A program made the position numbers and the translations under genes. A model generated the notes under the pieces. That model did not search any database, had not been told where the DNA came from, and worked only from the letters and a program-made list of their open reading frames with translations. Below, one piece after another: positions 6,399-12,579 of a DNA stretch of 18,858 nt. Where the stretch lies: contig DOUE01000016.1 of the NCBI GenBank assembly GCA_003520745.1, forward strand, positions 15,544-34,401, read 5' to 3'. How positions within the stretch are numbered: position 1 is the first letter of the stretch; each line of letters opens with the position of its first letter. The stretch comes from Erysipelotrichaceae bacterium. Lineage in GTDB: Bacteria; Bacillota_I; Bacilli_A; Erysipelotrichales; Erysipelotrichaceae.

Positions 6399-7337
6399 AT
6401 GGATTATCTCATTCCGCTGTTTATTTTCCTCTTCGTCATCCTGTTGGTCATCATCGTATTGACGTATACCGTCAGGATCATCCCGCAATCCAATGCTTAT
6501 GTCGTTGAACGTTTGGGGGCGTACGACCGTACCCTTCAACGCGGCCTGCATGTCATCATCCCGATCATCGACCGTGTCTCCAGCCGTGTCAGTTTGAAGG
6601 AGTTGGTGAAGGATTTCGCTCCGCAACCGGTCATCACGAAGGACAATGTCACCATGATGATCGACACCGTCGTCTATTTCGCGATTTTGGATCCGAAGCT
6701 GTACACCTACGGTGTCGTCAATCCGATCAATGCGATCGAGAACCTGACGGCGACGACCTTACGTAACATCATCGGTGAACTGGAGTTGGACGAAACGCTG
6801 ACTTCGCGTGAAATCATCAATACGAAGATGCGCGTGATTCTGGATGAAGCGACCGACCCTTGGGGAATCAAGGTCAACCGTGTCGAAGTCAAGAACATCA
6901 TTCCTCCGCGCGACATCCAAGAAGCGATGGAAAAACAGATGCGTGCGGAACGCGATCGTCGTTCGGCCATCCTGAATGCGGAAGGCGAAAAGCGTTCTGC
7001 GATCTTGATCGCGGAAGGTGAAAAGGAATCCGTCGTCCTGCGTGCCGAAGCGAAGAAGCAAGCGTTGATTTCCGAAGCCGAAGGGCAGGCGCAGGCGCTT
7101 GAGAGAGTCTACCAGGCCCAAGCGAGAGGGATCAAGCTGATCAACGATGCTTCGCCCAATGAAGCCTATATTACCTTACGCGGATACGAGACCTTCGAAA
7201 AGGTTGCCAACGGGCAAGCGACGAAGATCATCATCCCTTCCGAATTGCAGAACATGGCCGGATTATTGGCCGGTGCGAAAGCGATGTTGGAAAAGGATGA
7301 ACCTGCGAAAGTCATCGAACCTGTCAAAGAAGGGTAG
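6399..7337 (+). CDS. SPFH/band 7 stomatin-like protein (QmcA/slipin type)
   Basis: A 312-aa membrane-anchored SPFH protein. One N-terminal transmembrane helix (about 4-23) leads into the SPFH domain (about 24-175), with landmarks IIPQSNAYVVERLGAY, GLHVIIPIID, DNVTMMIDTVVYF and WGIKVNRVEVKNIIPP. A long charged coiled-coil rich in Ala/Glu/Lys follows (about 176-240: QMRAERDRRSA, NAEGEKRSA, IAEGEKES), then the stomatin C-terminal region with LRGYETFEKVANG. Such proteins form large rings or cages on the membrane and influence protein turnover and membrane domains; in E. coli QmcA is linked to the FtsH protease. It is the last gene of a three-gene operon with NfeD and the unknown 122-aa protein, and it is closed by a strong terminator. 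Confidence 0.94.
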   Translation: MDYLIPLFIFLFVILLVIIVLTYTVRIIPQSNAYVVERLGAYDRTLQRGLHVIIPIIDRVSSRVSLKELVKDFAPQPVITKDNVTMMIDTVVYFAILDPKLYTYGVVNPINAIENLTATTLRNIIGELELDETLTSREIINTKMRVILDEATDPWGIKVNRVEVKNIIPPRDIQEAMEKQMRAERDRRSAILNAEGEKRSAILIAEGEKESVVLRAEAKKQALISEAEGQAQALERVYQAQARGIKLINDASPNEAYITLRGYETFEKVANGQATKIIIPSELQNMAGLLAGAKAMLEKDEPAKVIEPVKEG

Positions 7338-7356
7338 CCAAACGGCTACCTTTTTT
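7333..7356 (+). terminator. Intrinsic terminator after the SPFH gene
   Basis: GGTAGCC (7333-7339) pairs with GGCTACC (7344-7350) around a 4-nt loop, then six T. The stem includes the SPFH stop codon. Confidence 0.9.
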
Positions 7357-7374
7357 CTTTTGATCCACGATAAC

Positions 7375-7404
7375 TCGCCATGCAAGGAAAGTATCGACTA
7401 TAAT
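7375..7404 (+). promoter_or_regulatory. Probable promoter of the RimJ/RimL-type gene
   Basis: TCGCCA (7375-7380), an 18-bp spacer and a perfect TATAAT (7399-7404). The alternative in-frame ATG at 7403 would sit inside this -10, which favours the start at 7433. Confidence 0.5.
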
Positions 7405-7432
7405 GAAATGTAAAGATAAGCAAGGAGCGTCT

Positions 7433-7981
7433 ATGAAAACATTGGAAACGAGCAGATTGATATTACGAGGATTCAGCGAATCCGACTTGGAAGACACCTA
7501 TGCCTATTGCGTCGACCCGGAGGTCGGACCCAACGCAGGGTGGATGCCCCACAAAAACAAGGAAGAGACCTTGACCATCATCCATCACTTCATGTTGAAC
7601 GAGGAGGTGTGGGCGATCGTCGAGAAGGAGAGTATGAAAGTCATCGGATCGGTGGGTCTGCATGCGGATCGTAAACGGAGCACGCCGGATGTGAAGATGA
7701 TCGGCTATGTCTTGGCGAAACCGACCTGGGGGCAAGGATATGCGGTCGAAGTGGTGAAGGGCGTGCTGGAATATGCTTTCGAGGAGATGAAACTCAAGAT
7801 GGTCACCGTCTATCACTATCCATTTAACACCCGGTCGCGACGCGTCATCGAGAAAACCGGTTTCCATTATGAAGGAATGTTGCGATATTCATCAAAACTC
7901 CCCGACGGGCGAATCACTGACGATGTTTGTTACTCGATGGACGTGGATGAGTATTATCATTTGCGTGAATCGAAAGGCTGA
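7433..7981 (+). CDS. RimJ/RimL-type GNAT acetyltransferase
   Basis: A 182-aa GNAT protein of the RimJ/RimL (Acetyltransf_3) group. It opens with the typical LETSRLILRGFSESD (4-18), carries the acetyl-CoA loop TWGQGYA (98-104), and ends with the group's NTRSRRVIEKTGF (132-144) and an EGMLRYSS segment. Known relatives acetylate ribosomal protein N-termini or small amines; the target here cannot be read from sequence. AAGGAG at 7422-7427, 5 bases before the ATG at 7433, sets the start. It appears to be a single-gene unit: a terminator lies upstream and a separate promoter precedes the PTS genes. No terminator was found in the 130 bases after its stop. Confidence 0.92.
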   Translation: MKTLETSRLILRGFSESDLEDTYAYCVDPEVGPNAGWMPHKNKEETLTIIHHFMLNEEVWAIVEKESMKVIGSVGLHADRKRSTPDVKMIGYVLAKPTWGQGYAVEVVKGVLEYAFEEMKLKMVTVYHYPFNTRSRRVIEKTGFHYEGMLRYSSKLPDGRITDDVCYSMDVDEYYHLRESKG

Positions 7982-8109
7982 TGTAAGCGAATACGTCAAT
8001 GAAACGAACGTAAGGTTAATGAGACGGGTACTGAAAACGATCTACCCAAAAGTTGGTAAGGATTTTCAGGTGTTGGAACCAAAAAACCGAAAATTGAACC
8101 GAAATATGT

Positions 8110-8138
8110 AAGACAAACCGATAAAATTAAGATACAAT
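8110..8138 (+). promoter_or_regulatory. Promoter of the PTS EIIB-EIIA-AEC operon
   Basis: AAGACA (8110-8115), a 17-bp spacer and TACAAT (8133-8138). It lies in the 211-base gap between the acetyltransferase and EIIB genes. The rest of that gap (7982-8109) is AT-rich, and I see no gene, catabolite-response site or clear terminator in it. Confidence 0.55.
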
Positions 8139-8192
8139 AAGGAAGAAATCACGAAGAACACCGTGACAAAGAACCACCGAGGAGGACGAAGC

Positions 8193-8495
8193 ATGAAAAA
8201 GATCGTACTATTATGCGCAGCCGGGATGTCAACCAGCTTATTGGTCAACAAAATGAAAGCTGCAGCCGCTGCTGAAGGTTTTGAATGTGATATCGAAGCG
8301 TACCCTGTCGCCGAAGCAAGCCGTGTCGGAAAAGAAGCCGATGTCATTTTGTTAGGTCCGCAAGTCCGTTATAACTTGAATAACGTTAAGAACCAATTGC
8401 CCGGCAAACCGGTCGAAGCGATCGACATGGTGGCCTACGGTATGATGGACGGCAAGAAAGTCATCGCCCAAGTCAAGAAAGCGTTGGGACTTTAA
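8193..8495 (+). CDS. PTS EIIB component, lactose/cellobiose family
   Basis: A 100-aa phosphotransferase EIIB protein. The phosphocysteine loop is near the N-terminus: ILVLCAAG-like sequence with Cys8 followed by AAGMSTSLLV, the P-loop that takes phosphate from EIIA and passes it to incoming sugar. The segment ADVILLGPQVRY (about 48-60) is the other family landmark. Full length is normal for a stand-alone EIIB of the Lac family (cellobiose, chitobiose, lichenan or lactose). I start at 8193 because GAGGAGGA (8179-8186) is ideally spaced; the in-frame GTG at 8163 lies before this site. EIIA starts two bases after the stop. The EIIC sugar channel that both would serve is not in the window. Confidence 0.95.
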   Translation: MKKIVLLCAAGMSTSLLVNKMKAAAAAEGFECDIEAYPVAEASRVGKEADVILLGPQVRYNLNNVKNQLPGKPVEAIDMVAYGMMDGKKVIAQVKKALGL

Positions 8496-8497
8496 TC

Positions 8498-8806
8498 ATG
8501 GAAGGTATGGAGCTGCTTTCGTTTCAGATCATTTCCGCCGTCGGCACCGCCCGCTCGATGTACATCGAAGCGATCCAGGAAGCCAAGAACGGAAAGTTCG
8601 ATGAAGCCGAGGCGTTGATCAAGGAAGGTTCCGATATGTTCGTCCAAGGACACCATGCGCATGCCGAATTGATCCAGAAGGAAGCCTGCGGCGAACAAAC
8701 ACCGTTCTCCTTGTTGCTCATGCATGCCGAAGACCAATTGATGAGTGCGGAAGCGTTCAAAATCATCGCTGAAGAACTGATTGCAGTTTACAAGCGTTTA
8801 GGTTAA
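8498..8806 (+). CDS. PTS EIIA component, lactose/cellobiose family
   Basis: A 102-aa EIIA protein of the Lac/Chb family, which forms trimers of three-helix bundles and relays phosphate from HPr to EIIB. Landmarks are FQIISAVGTARSMYIEAI (9-26), AHAELIQKEA (54-63), and the active-site segment LLLMHAEDQLMSAE (72-85). His76 is the predicted phosphorylated histidine (family knowledge), and the adjacent Asp/Gln are the usual ones. The start is two bases after the EIIB stop, so the two are translationally linked. A second Met at codon 4 is possible but has no better ribosome site. An AEC permease gene, not EIIC, follows 4 bases later. Confidence 0.95.
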   Translation: MEGMELLSFQIISAVGTARSMYIEAIQEAKNGKFDEAEALIKEGSDMFVQGHHAHAELIQKEACGEQTPFSLLLMHAEDQLMSAEAFKIIAEELIAVYKRLG

Positions 8807-8810
8807 GCGG

Positions 8811-9722
8811 ATGGAATTGGGACTGATATTACTCAATCAGATCGAATTGATGTTCGTTCTGATGGGGATCGGTACCCTGATGTATAAAAAAGGAATCATC
8901 AGCGCCCAGGGCTCAAGAGAACTGGGCGCTCTCTTATTGTACGTGGTGACCCCTTTGGTCATGATCAGGGCATATTCGATCGAAGCGACGCCTGAACGGA
9001 CTTCCGGATTGATCGTTTCGGCACTTTTGGGGGCTGTCGCCTTCGGGGTCAGCCTTCTGGTTGCGAGGGTCTTCTTCCGCAACCATCGCCTGGAACAATT
9101 CGGCGTCGCCTTCTCCAACGCCGGGTTCATCGGGATTCCCTTGATCCAGGCATCGTTGGGGACCGAAGCCGTCTTCTACTTATCCGCTTTCCTTATCCTC
9201 ACTTCCATCGCGATGTGGACCTATGGCATCGCGATCATGACGGGTTCGACCAAGTCGCTGCAGTTCAAGAAACTCATCCGAAACCCCATCATCGTCAGTG
9301 CGATCGTCGGATTGATCATCTATGTCTTCCGTCTCCCGATGCCCGCTCTTGCGATATCGACCCTGAACGTCGTGGCCGGTCTGAATTCACCGTTGGCAAT
9401 GTTCGTCCTGGGTGTGTATATGGCGCAGCTGACCTTGAAAGAGATTTTCCGACCCTCGATCGTCTACCCCACCGCGCTGTTGCGTTTGATCGTCGTACCA
9501 CTTGCGGTGCTGTTGGCCTTCAAATTCGTACCATCACAGTATGACATGGTCAAAACGACGATTCTGATCGCCATCAGCGCACCGAGCGCGGCCAACGTCG
9601 CGATCATGGCGCAACAGTTTCACATGGATTATACCGAAGGGGTGAAAATCGTCATCGTAACGACCCTCCTTTGCATCCTTACGCTACCAAGCATCATCTT
9701 CCTTGCCCAATGGGTATGGTGA
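8811..9722 (+). CDS. AEC-family transporter (auxin efflux carrier / malate permease type)
   Basis: A 303-aa integral membrane protein with about ten hydrophobic segments, full length for bacterial AEC carriers. Family features are visible in both halves: GTLMYKKGII then LLLYVVTPLVMI near the N-terminus, AFSNAGFIGIPL (about 101-112), and AISAPSAANVAIMAQQF in the C-terminal half. Family members move organic anions or other small molecules (malate permease MleP, plant auxin PIN proteins); the substrate here is unknown. It begins 4 bases after the EIIA stop and ends at a strong terminator, so it belongs to the PTS operon. That placement hints at a link to sugar fermentation, such as export of a product (inference). 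Confidence 0.9.
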   Translation: MELGLILLNQIELMFVLMGIGTLMYKKGIISAQGSRELGALLLYVVTPLVMIRAYSIEATPERTSGLIVSALLGAVAFGVSLLVARVFFRNHRLEQFGVAFSNAGFIGIPLIQASLGTEAVFYLSAFLILTSIAMWTYGIAIMTGSTKSLQFKKLIRNPIIVSAIVGLIIYVFRLPMPALAISTLNVVAGLNSPLAMFVLGVYMAQLTLKEIFRPSIVYPTALLRLIVVPLAVLLAFKFVPSQYDMVKTTILIAISAPSAANVAIMAQQFHMDYTEGVKIVIVTTLLCILTLPSIIFLAQWVW

Positions 9723-9746
9723 ACGGACTTCGGTCCGTTTTCTTTT
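9722..9746 (+). terminator. UUCG-tetraloop terminator of the PTS-AEC operon
   Basis: AACGGAC (9722-9728) pairs with GTCCGTT (9733-9739) around TTCG, giving the very stable C(UUCG)G tetraloop, followed by a T-rich tract with one C to 9746. Confidence 0.88.
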
Positions 9747-9819
9747 GCGGCCCCATCGCCGTATATACTTTCCCCTGAAATTGGTCTAAAATACAAGTAA
9801 GAATGCGGGAGGGTAAGAT

Positions 9820-11283
9820 ATGCGGATCGGTAAACTGTTGTTGATGATGTGTTTGGTCGGATCGATGCTGGGGGCGTGTGCAACGAAAAAGGAGACGGTC
9901 GATTTATTGACGATCGCCATTTCTGAACAACCAAACAGCCTGGTACCGACGCGACTTGAAGGCCGTGAAGCAGGGTTCGTCCAGGCGCAACTCTTCGAAA
10001 CCCTGATCCAATATAGCGACAAGGAATTCGTTCCGTTATTGGCTGAAGGACTGCCGGTTTGCGATGAAAGCGGGACGAAGTGCGTCGTCAGTTTGAAGAG
10101 CGGGATCACGTTCCATGACGGGACGACCTTCGATTCAACATCCGTCGTATATAGTCTGATGCATCTCATCGAAGCGCAAAGCACCGACTGGACCGATTCG
10201 ATCAAGGAAGTGAAGGCGCTGGATGCGACGCATGTCGAGATTTCGATGAATTATCCCGACGGGACGTTGTTCTCGAAACTGGCGAACCCGATGTTCGCGA
10301 TGATACCGGCGGACAGCGACGAGAATGCGAAACTCGATGAGTTCCCGATCGGAACTGGACCGTATAAATTCGTTTCCGGCGGGAAGAATAAAACCATAAA
10401 ACTGACGCGTTATGATAATTATCATGGCGAGAAGGCATTGATCGGCGAAGTGGCGATCGTGAAGACCGAAATCAACGATGCGTTGACGAAACTGCGGGAT
10501 GGGGAAGTCCAGATCGTATTGGACGTGCCCTTTGACGCCGAAGATGAATTGAATGCGTTGGAAGACGTAAAATGGGTTCAAGGAGATACGTCGGCGACGG
10601 CCTATCTGGGTATACGTATGCAAAGCATGGCGAATCCGAAACTGGAGAAAGCAGCGTTTCGAACGGATCTGATGTCGGCGATCGACGTGGATGCCCTGGC
10701 ATCGACGTTTGGTTCGCGGAAGATCGACAATCTGTTCGGACACGGCGTATTCGGCGATTCAGCGATCGAACTGGACTTTGGAAACACGTCGGATGCCTGG
10801 AAGGGCGAAACCATCCTCTTGGTCACGCCGACGTTCCCCTCGGATTTCCCCTTGGGTACCGAGATCAAAGATGCCTTGACGGCGATGGGATATAATAAAG
10901 TTACATTGAGCGAAGTGGCGCAAAGCGACTATGCGACGGCCCTGGCTGCGGAAAAATCCTTTGATTTGACGGTATTTGTCTGGGAGTATGCCTTGGCCGA
11001 CGGAGGGGATTTCCTGGATGCGATGATGGGTGTCGACGCGATCAACCCCTTGCGAATCCAACATCCCGAAATCGATGCGTTGTTGCTGAGCGCCAACCGT
11101 AGCGTCGATCCGGCGCTACGAAAGGATGCGCTGATGCGCATCGAGGAAATCTTGGTTGAGGAAGGGGTGCTTCTGCCGTTGACGAAAGTCGTCCGTCATC
11201 ATGCCCTGTCGGCCCGATTGACCGATCCCTCGTTTTTATCGGACGGAGCGATTCGGATCTCGAATCTCGCCTTTAGCGAATAG
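9820..11283 (+). CDS. Family 5 (peptide/nickel-type) ABC substrate-binding lipoprotein
   Basis: A 487-aa extracellular solute-binding protein of the SBP_bac_5 type (OppA/DppA/NikA fold). The lipobox LGAC places the lipidated Cys at 20. Landmarks are ISEQPNSLVPTRLEG (about 34-48), ETLIQYSDKEFVPLLAEGLP, the family signature around VVSLKSGITFHDGTTFDSTSVVYSL, and FPIGTGPYKFV in the middle. The C-terminal half has the usual region ending in VEEGVLLPLTKVVRHHALS. Such proteins deliver peptides, nickel or other small ligands to an ABC importer; no permease or ATPase of that importer is nearby, so this is an orphan. GGGAGGG at 9807-9813 sets the start. TATACT (9764-9769) and TAAAAT (9787-9792) are possible -10 elements, but neither has a convincing -35. 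Confidence 0.9.
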   Translation: MRIGKLLLMMCLVGSMLGACATKKETVDLLTIAISEQPNSLVPTRLEGREAGFVQAQLFETLIQYSDKEFVPLLAEGLPVCDESGTKCVVSLKSGITFHDGTTFDSTSVVYSLMHLIEAQSTDWTDSIKEVKALDATHVEISMNYPDGTLFSKLANPMFAMIPADSDENAKLDEFPIGTGPYKFVSGGKNKTIKLTRYDNYHGEKALIGEVAIVKTEINDALTKLRDGEVQIVLDVPFDAEDELNALEDVKWVQGDTSATAYLGIRMQSMANPKLEKAAFRTDLMSAIDVDALASTFGSRKIDNLFGHGVFGDSAIELDFGNTSDAWKGETILLVTPTFPSDFPLGTEIKDALTAMGYNKVTLSEVAQSDYATALAAEKSFDLTVFVWEYALADGGDFLDAMMGVDAINPLRIQHPEIDALLLSANRSVDPALRKDALMRIEEILVEEGVLLPLTKVVRHHALSARLTDPSFLSDGAIRISNLAFSE

Positions 11284-11323
11284 ATTAGCTTAATCAAGTC
11301 GATTCTACACTGAAACAAACATG

Positions 11324-11364
11324 AAACGGTTCTTTGTTAGCACATTGACAATAGACCGTTTTTT
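11324..11364 (+). terminator. Probable terminator after the substrate-binding gene
   Basis: AAACGGT (11324-11330) and ACCGTTT (11355-11361) form a 7-bp stem, extended by inner pairing of TTGT with ACAA, and the T run goes to 11364. The loop is large. The descending arm overlaps the promoter of the next gene. Confidence 0.6.
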
Positions 11365-11373
11365 GTTTACACT
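11345..11373 (+). promoter_or_regulatory. Promoter of the TIM-barrel isomerase-like gene
   Basis: A perfect TTGACA (11345-11350), a 17-bp spacer and TACACT (11368-11373). It sits inside and just after the upstream terminator hairpin. Confidence 0.75.
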
Positions 11374-11420
11374 AATGAGTATAAGAAGTTCATCGTTTCA
11401 CAAGAAGGGAGAGCGACCTC

Positions 11421-12314
11421 ATGAAGCGTTGTATCATTACCGATCAAGTCAACTCCGACTTCGAAGAAGCGCTCAAGAAATGCCGTAAGCTTGGCTACCC
11501 TTATATCGAGATCCATTCGATTTGGGGAAAGACGGTTGAACAGCTCAGCGAAGAGGATGCGCGCCATGCCTATGAACTCATTCAAAAATATGAGATGCAG
11601 GTGGTCGTACTGGCCAGCACCTTGTTTTTGATGACACCGTTGAGGGATCAGGATGCGTTAAGAAAATTCGACCCCGCGTATCCTGCGTTTGTCGGTACCT
11701 ATGCCGAACATGTCGCCGCACTGGAACATACCTTGAAGATCGCGAAAATCATGGGGTGCGCCAATATCCGCGTCTTCTCGTTTCGCTCCCCTGAAAACCG
11801 GATCGTCATCGGGGACGACGACGATCAGTTCCTCATCATCGACCGGTTCCGCACCCCGGTTAAAATGGCGGAGAACGCCGGCGTCACCTTGTTGTTGGAG
11901 AACTGCCCCTATTGCCATCTGCCCAAAGGGACGATGACCAAGCGGATCACCGATCATTTCCAATCCCCGCACTTTAAGTTGCTTTGGGATCCGGCGAATT
12001 CCTATCAATCGGTGAAAGACAGGATTCCACGCAAGTATCTCAATGCGACCCTTGAAGAAGAGATGCGTTCGATTTTCAAGTCGATCGGCCACATCCATAT
12101 CAAGGATTTGAAATATGTCCTCCATGAGATCAAGCCGTTCAAACCTTCGATTCTCGGTCAAGGGGATGTCGCCTATAAAGAAATCCTTCAGATCCTGAAA
12201 GACGGGGATTATCACGGGTTTTGTTCGCTGGAGACCGAACTCAACGTCCCCGACACGATCGTGAGTATGATCGTATTCAATTCGATGTTGGAGAGCATGC
12301 ATATACGCAGATAA
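11421..12314 (+). CDS. Sugar phosphate isomerase/epimerase-like TIM-barrel protein
   Basis: A 297-aa protein of the xylose isomerase-like / AP endonuclease 2 TIM-barrel superfamily. The expected metal ligands are placed at strand ends: Glu160 in LLLENCPYC, Asp190 in LLWDPANSY, His226 in HIHIKDL, and Glu271 in SLETEL. GQGDVAYKEIL (246-256) is the usual loop before the last strands. Members include hexulose-phosphate and inosose isomerases, epimerases and endonuclease IV. The absence of the endonuclease IV histidine pattern argues for a sugar or polyol isomerase/epimerase, but the substrate cannot be named. GGGAG at 11407-11411 lies before the ATG. It is transcribed alone, between its own TTGACA promoter and a strong terminator. 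Confidence 0.88.
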   Translation: MKRCIITDQVNSDFEEALKKCRKLGYPYIEIHSIWGKTVEQLSEEDARHAYELIQKYEMQVVVLASTLFLMTPLRDQDALRKFDPAYPAFVGTYAEHVAALEHTLKIAKIMGCANIRVFSFRSPENRIVIGDDDDQFLIIDRFRTPVKMAENAGVTLLLENCPYCHLPKGTMTKRITDHFQSPHFKLLWDPANSYQSVKDRIPRKYLNATLEEEMRSIFKSIGHIHIKDLKYVLHEIKPFKPSILGQGDVAYKEILQILKDGDYHGFCSLETELNVPDTIVSMIVFNSMLESMHIRR

Positions 12315-12320
12315 GCGAGG

Positions 12321-12354
12321 CCGCGGGCGACATACGTCCGCGGTTTATTATTTT
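12321..12354 (+). terminator. GC-rich terminator after the isomerase-like gene
   Basis: CCGCGGGCG (12321-12329) pairs with CGTCCGCGG (12335-12343), a 9-bp stem with one G-U pair and a 5-nt loop, followed by a T/A-rich tract to 12354. Confidence 0.88.
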
Positions 12355-12379
12355 CGCCATGGGTGACAGGTGCTATAAT
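12351..12379 (+). promoter_or_regulatory. Extended -10 promoter driving an untranslated leader
   Basis: TGC-TATAAT (12371-12379) is a perfect extended -10; the matching -35 (TTTTCG, 12351-12356) is weak and lies in the T tract of the previous terminator. Transcription would start near 12386, almost 200 bases before the ABC ATPase start. Confidence 0.55.
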
Positions 12380-12424
12380 GATACAAGAGTCGTTACGATG
12401 TGCGAAACAATCAGGATGATCGAA

Positions 12425-12503
12425 GACTGACCAAGGAAAGTTCGACAGTCAGCGTAAAACGTTTCCTTGAAAGATGCAAAGAAATGAAATTTCTCTTTAC
12501 ATC
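12425..12503 (+). other. Two hairpins in the leader upstream of the ABC operon
   Basis: Hairpin one: CAAGGAAA (12432-12439) with TTTCCTTG (12462-12469), 8 bp. Its 5' arm is abutted by CTGAC (12427-12431), which can instead pair with GTCAG (12448-12452) inside the loop, so two folds compete. Hairpin two: GATG plus AAAGA (12473-12482) with TCTTT plus CATC (12494-12503). No T run follows, so they are not simple terminators. The stretch has a short open frame but no ribosome site, so I call no gene here. Confidence 0.45.
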
Positions 12504-12524
12504 CGTACATAGGTAATGTATTAT
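12496..12524 (+). promoter_or_regulatory. Main promoter of the ABC exporter operon
   Basis: TTTACA (12496-12501), a 17-bp spacer and TATTAT (12519-12524), each 5 of 6 consensus bases. Start of transcription would be near 12531, giving a leader of about 50 nt with the strong Shine-Dalgarno GGAGGAG at 12565-12571. Confidence 0.72.
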
Positions 12525-12549
12525 CTTAAATGGGTAACACGTTACCTAT
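12506..12549 (+). promoter_or_regulatory. Candidate operator: inverted repeats around the ABC promoter
   Basis: GGTAAC-AC-GTTACC (12533-12546) is a perfect 6-bp palindrome just after the predicted start of transcription. The same half-site recurs in inverted form upstream, ATAGGTAA (12509-12516), matching TTACCTAT (12542-12549), and lies between -35 and -10. TACAT/ATGTA (12506-12520) frames it. This layout suits a dimeric repressor of TetR, GntR or MarR type. No regulator gene is in the window. Confidence 0.5.
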
Positions 12550-12579
12550 AAACCTTGGTTTGGGGGAGGAGAAGAACCG

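Noticed and set aside
7869..8111. An 80-codon open frame overlapping the end of the RimJ/RimL-type gene
   Set aside because: Mostly an out-of-frame shadow of the acetyltransferase, with no ribosome site and no family features.
12416..12445. ATGATCGAAG followed by CTGACCAAGGAA, resembling the start of the ABC ATPase gene (ATGATCGAAG...CTGACGAAGGAA), as if a degenerate duplication
   Set aside because: The similarity covers only about 25 bases with a gap, the frame shifts, and GATCGAAG-type words are common here; chance cannot be excluded.
12425..12469. H-type pseudoknot formed by CTGAC/GTCAG and CAAGGAAA/TTTCCTTG together
   Set aside because: The first stem's 5' arm directly abuts the second's, leaving no linker to cross an 8-bp stem; competing hairpins are more likely.
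12400..12516. A 38-codon open frame from a GTG in the leader before the ABC operon
   Set aside because: No ribosome binding site, no ATG and no recognisable protein; hairpins explain the stretch better.
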